64,000 nt of DNA from Microbacterium sp. 3J1 (GTDB taxonomy: Bacteria; Actinomycetota; Actinomycetes; Actinomycetales; Microbacteriaceae). Positions within the stretch are counted from its first letter, which is position 1, and each line of letters begins with the position of its first letter. Below, piece after piece: positions 62,178-64,000 of this stretch. The notes below the pieces were generated by a model. It had not been told where the DNA came from and searched no databases. It saw only the letters and a program-made list of their open reading frames with translations. Both the position numbers and the translations under genes were made by a program. The stretch lies in the NCBI RefSeq assembly GCF_001049495.1, contig NZ_CDWI01000010.1, positions 62,001 through 126,000 of the forward strand. The letters run 5' to 3'.

Positions 62178-62222
62178 CTCACGCCCGCCCCGAAGCACCC
62201 CCGTGCGAAGGAGTGATCCCCC

Positions 62223-63296
62223 ATGTCACAGCAGACGTCATCCCGGTCGGACCGCGACGCCCCGCATCCCGAGGACGACCAGAAGCCCGACGCCCCCACG
62301 CAGCTCGAGAAGCGCTCCTGGCGCTACATCCTCGTGAAGACCATCCGCGAGTTCACGGCAGACCAGTGCGTGGATGCCGCGGCAGGCCTGACCTACTACG
62401 CGGTGCTGTCCCTCTTCCCGGCGCTCATCGCCATCTTCTCGCTGCTCGGCCTGTTCGGGCAGGAGGGAGCGGCCGCGAATGCGGTGATCGGCATCCTCAG
62501 CGACGTCGCGCCCGCGGACACGGTCGACGCCCTCCGCGGACCCCTCGAGCAGCTCTCCAACGCCCCCGGCGCGGGCTTCGCCCTCGTCTCCGGCATCCTG
62601 CTGGCCCTGTGGTCGGCGTCCGGATATGTCGGAGCGTTCAGTCGGGCGATGAACCGCATCTACGAGATCGAGGAGGGGCGCCCCTTCTGGAAGCTCCGGC
62701 CGATGCAGCTCCTCGTGACGATCATCACGGTGGTCGCGCTGACCATCGCCGCCGTCGCGCTCGTGCTCTCCGGCGACATCGCCAAGTCGATCGGCGAAGC
62801 GATCGGCGTCGGCGAGTCCGTGGCCGTGGTGTGGAGCATCCTGCGCTGGCCGCTCCTCGTGTTCCTCGTCATCTTCCTCGTCGCCGTGCTCTACTACACG
62901 ACCCCGAATGCGAAGCAGCCGAAGTTCAAGTGGATCAGCCTCGGCGCGGTCATCGCCATCGTCGTGCTGGCGATCGCGACCGTGGGGTTCGTCCTCTACG
63001 TCACCAACTTCTCGAATTACGAGCGCACCTACGGATCGCTCGCCGGCGTCATCGTGTTCCTGCTCTGGCTGTGGATCGCGAACCTCGCACTGCTCTTCGG
63101 AGCCGAGTTCGACGCGGAGCTCGAGCGCGGCCGTCAGCTGCAGGCCGGTATCGCGGCGGAGGAGGACATCCAGCTGCCGGCGCGCGACACCCGTCAGATC
63201 GACAAGCGCGCCGAGAAGGAGAAGAAGGACATCGATGAGGGGCGACGCATCCGTCAGGATCAGGACGCTTCGGATTCGGATCGGTCGGATCCCTGA
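62223..63296 (+). CDS. YihY/BrkB family membrane protein
   Basis: A 357-residue protein with six helices between about 55 and 295. DAAAGLTYYAVLSLFPALIAI at the first helix and YGSLAGVIVFLLWLWIANLALLFGAEFDAEL near the end are family hallmarks. Long charged tails lie at both ends. Earlier annotation as RNase BN is incorrect for the family; the transport role is unknown. GAAGGAG lies upstream of the ATG. Confidence 0.88.
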   Translation: MSQQTSSRSDRDAPHPEDDQKPDAPTQLEKRSWRYILVKTIREFTADQCVDAAAGLTYYAVLSLFPALIAIFSLLGLFGQEGAAANAVIGILSDVAPADTVDALRGPLEQLSNAPGAGFALVSGILLALWSASGYVGAFSRAMNRIYEIEEGRPFWKLRPMQLLVTIITVVALTIAAVALVLSGDIAKSIGEAIGVGESVAVVWSILRWPLLVFLVIFLVAVLYYTTPNAKQPKFKWISLGAVIAIVVLAIATVGFVLYVTNFSNYERTYGSLAGVIVFLLWLWIANLALLFGAEFDAELERGRQLQAGIAAEEDIQLPARDTRQIDKRAEKEKKDIDEGRRIRQDQDASDSDRSDP

Positions 63297-63321
63297 CGGC
63301 TCCCGCCTCGGACTCCACGAT

Positions 63322-63363
63322 GCAGAAGGGCGGTGTGCACGCGAGTGCACACCGCCCTTCTGC
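63322..63363. terminator. Strong bidirectional terminator
   Basis: A perfect 19-bp stem, GCAGAAGGGCGGTGTGCAC with its complement, around GCGA, between the convergent BrkB and AztD-like genes. Confidence 0.8.
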
Positions 63364-63378
63364 GCGCGGAGACGTCGG

Positions 63379-63999
63379 TCAGCCGACGGCCGGGGCGATC
63401 TCGTTCGGCGTGACGTCGAGCTCGACGCTCGTCAGCACCTCGCCGGTGGTGAGGTCGACCGCGTGCACGCAGTTCGCCGCGGGCTCGGTGACGTAGGCGA
63501 TGTCGCCGGCGACGACGATCGCCGGGTGCGCGTCCTGCCACTCCGCGGGGCCCTCCCACGCCTCGACCACCGGGTAGCTGTCGACGATCTCTCCGGACTC
63601 CGGGTCGAGCACATGGATCGAGCCGTCGGCGCTGAGGATGTAGGCGTTGTCGTCCGGTCCGCGCACGACGTCGCGGAAGGTGTACTCGACGCCCGCCGGC
63701 AGGTCGACCACCTCGAGCGTCTTGGCGGCGGTGTCGATCAGCGTCACGGCGTGCAGCAGGTAGCCCTCGGCATCCACGTCGTCCTTGTAGTCGCCCACCA
63801 CGATCGGGCTCGTCTCGCTCACGTAGGCGTTGCCCATGCGTCCGTACGGCTGGTCGGGGGCGCTGAGCTTGGTGATCTCGCCGTCGGCGTAGACGAGCGC
63901 GCCGTCCTCGCAGCCGAACACGACGGCCTCGTCCTTCGCGGTTCCCTCGCCGTGCACCCCGGGGCACTGGTCGGATGCCGCGATCTCCGCCCCGGAGGC
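63379..63999 (-). CDS. AztD-like zinc chaperone, 3' part
   Basis: The last 206 codons of a gene that runs off the right edge; the reading frame is still open at 63999. CPGVHGEGTAKDEAVVFGCEDGALVY and SETSPIVVGDYKDD resemble AztD, a periplasmic zinc metallochaperone with a beta-propeller fold, and several short VLDPESGE- or AVDLTTGE-type blades follow. The paired cysteines and His fit metal binding. The usual partner genes aztABC are not visible. An internal GTG at 63957 is not the true start. Confidence 0.6.
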   Translation of the reverse strand, partial: ASGAEIAASDQCPGVHGEGTAKDEAVVFGCEDGALVYADGEITKLSAPDQPYGRMGNAYVSETSPIVVGDYKDDVDAEGYLLHAVTLIDTAAKTLEVVDLPAGVEYTFRDVVRGPDDNAYILSADGSIHVLDPESGEIVDSYPVVEAWEGPAEWQDAHPAIVVAGDIAYVTEPAANCVHAVDLTTGEVLTSVELDVTPNEIAPAVG

Positions 64000-64000
64000 G

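Overview
The window is from a high-GC Gram-positive actinobacterium. The order tilS–hpt–ftsH–folE–folP–folB–folK–DUF3180–PH-domain pair–DUF2520–lysS, the actinobacterial families DUF4192, DUF3180 and DUF3618, an LCP protein and a probable AztD point to Microbacteriaceae, most likely Microbacterium. This is inferred from gene content only; no 16S gene is present. No insertion sequence, integrase, phage structural gene or CRISPR array was seen.

Layout. 1-0.6 kb: the start of a lipoprotein gene and a minus-strand tRNA transcript (Glu-Asp-Phe) with a terminator. 0.8-17.5 kb: housekeeping block with an M23 cell-wall peptidase, ppa, a TMEM175-like channel, tilS, hpt, ftsH, a tightly overlapping folate operon continuing into membrane PH-domain proteins and a DUF2520 protein, a DUF2207 protein and lysS. 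17.5-26.7 kb: DUF4192, a 57-residue membrane protein, cardiolipin synthase, a lipoprotein with an internal duplication, a lipid kinase, serS, a HAD hydrolase, tRNA-Ser(TGA), an LCP protein and a TetR regulator.

26.7-56.9 kb is a carbohydrate-use island. It holds (a) a GH3 glycosidase divergent from the TetR gene; (b) a minus-strand operon matching the oxidative uronate route: epimerase/uronate-dehydrogenase-like protein, enolase-superfamily dehydratase or cycloisomerase, 5-dehydro-4-deoxyglucarate dehydratase and 2-oxoglutarate-semialdehyde-type dehydrogenase, led by a Gfo/Idh oxidoreductase; (c) an L-rhamnose system with a LacI regulator, a RbsA-type ABC importer and a separate operon rhaM-rhaI-esterase-rhaDE-rhaB; the two rhamnose promoters carry nearly the same operator at the same distance; (d) a class C serine hydrolase, a half-size ABC exporter, another Gfo/Idh gene and a MalEFG-type importer without its own ATPase, followed by a YesL-like protein and a second LacI gene. 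Together these would feed rhamnose and hexuronates, the sugars of rhamnogalacturonan or ulvan, into central metabolism, but no polysaccharide lyase or GH105 gene lies in the window.

57-64 kb: tRNA-Ser(GCT), a CtaG/DUF2243 pair, a YjdF-like membrane protein with an MBL hydrolase, an envelope-stress-like operon (repeat protein, holin-like protein, DUF3618), a YihY/BrkB membrane protein and the 3' part of a probable zinc chaperone (AztD-like) running off the edge.

Three features stand out. At 41.08-41.72 kb there are four copies of a roughly 172-195 bp repeat, and its core GGATGGCTGGC recurs as a perfect 13-bp inverted pair at 34.94-35.02 kb. At eleven genes a TANNNT -10 hexamer sits exactly six bases before the start codon, which predicts leaderless mRNAs. 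A motif of the type AARCGYTTTCCC recurs at three places in the sugar island.
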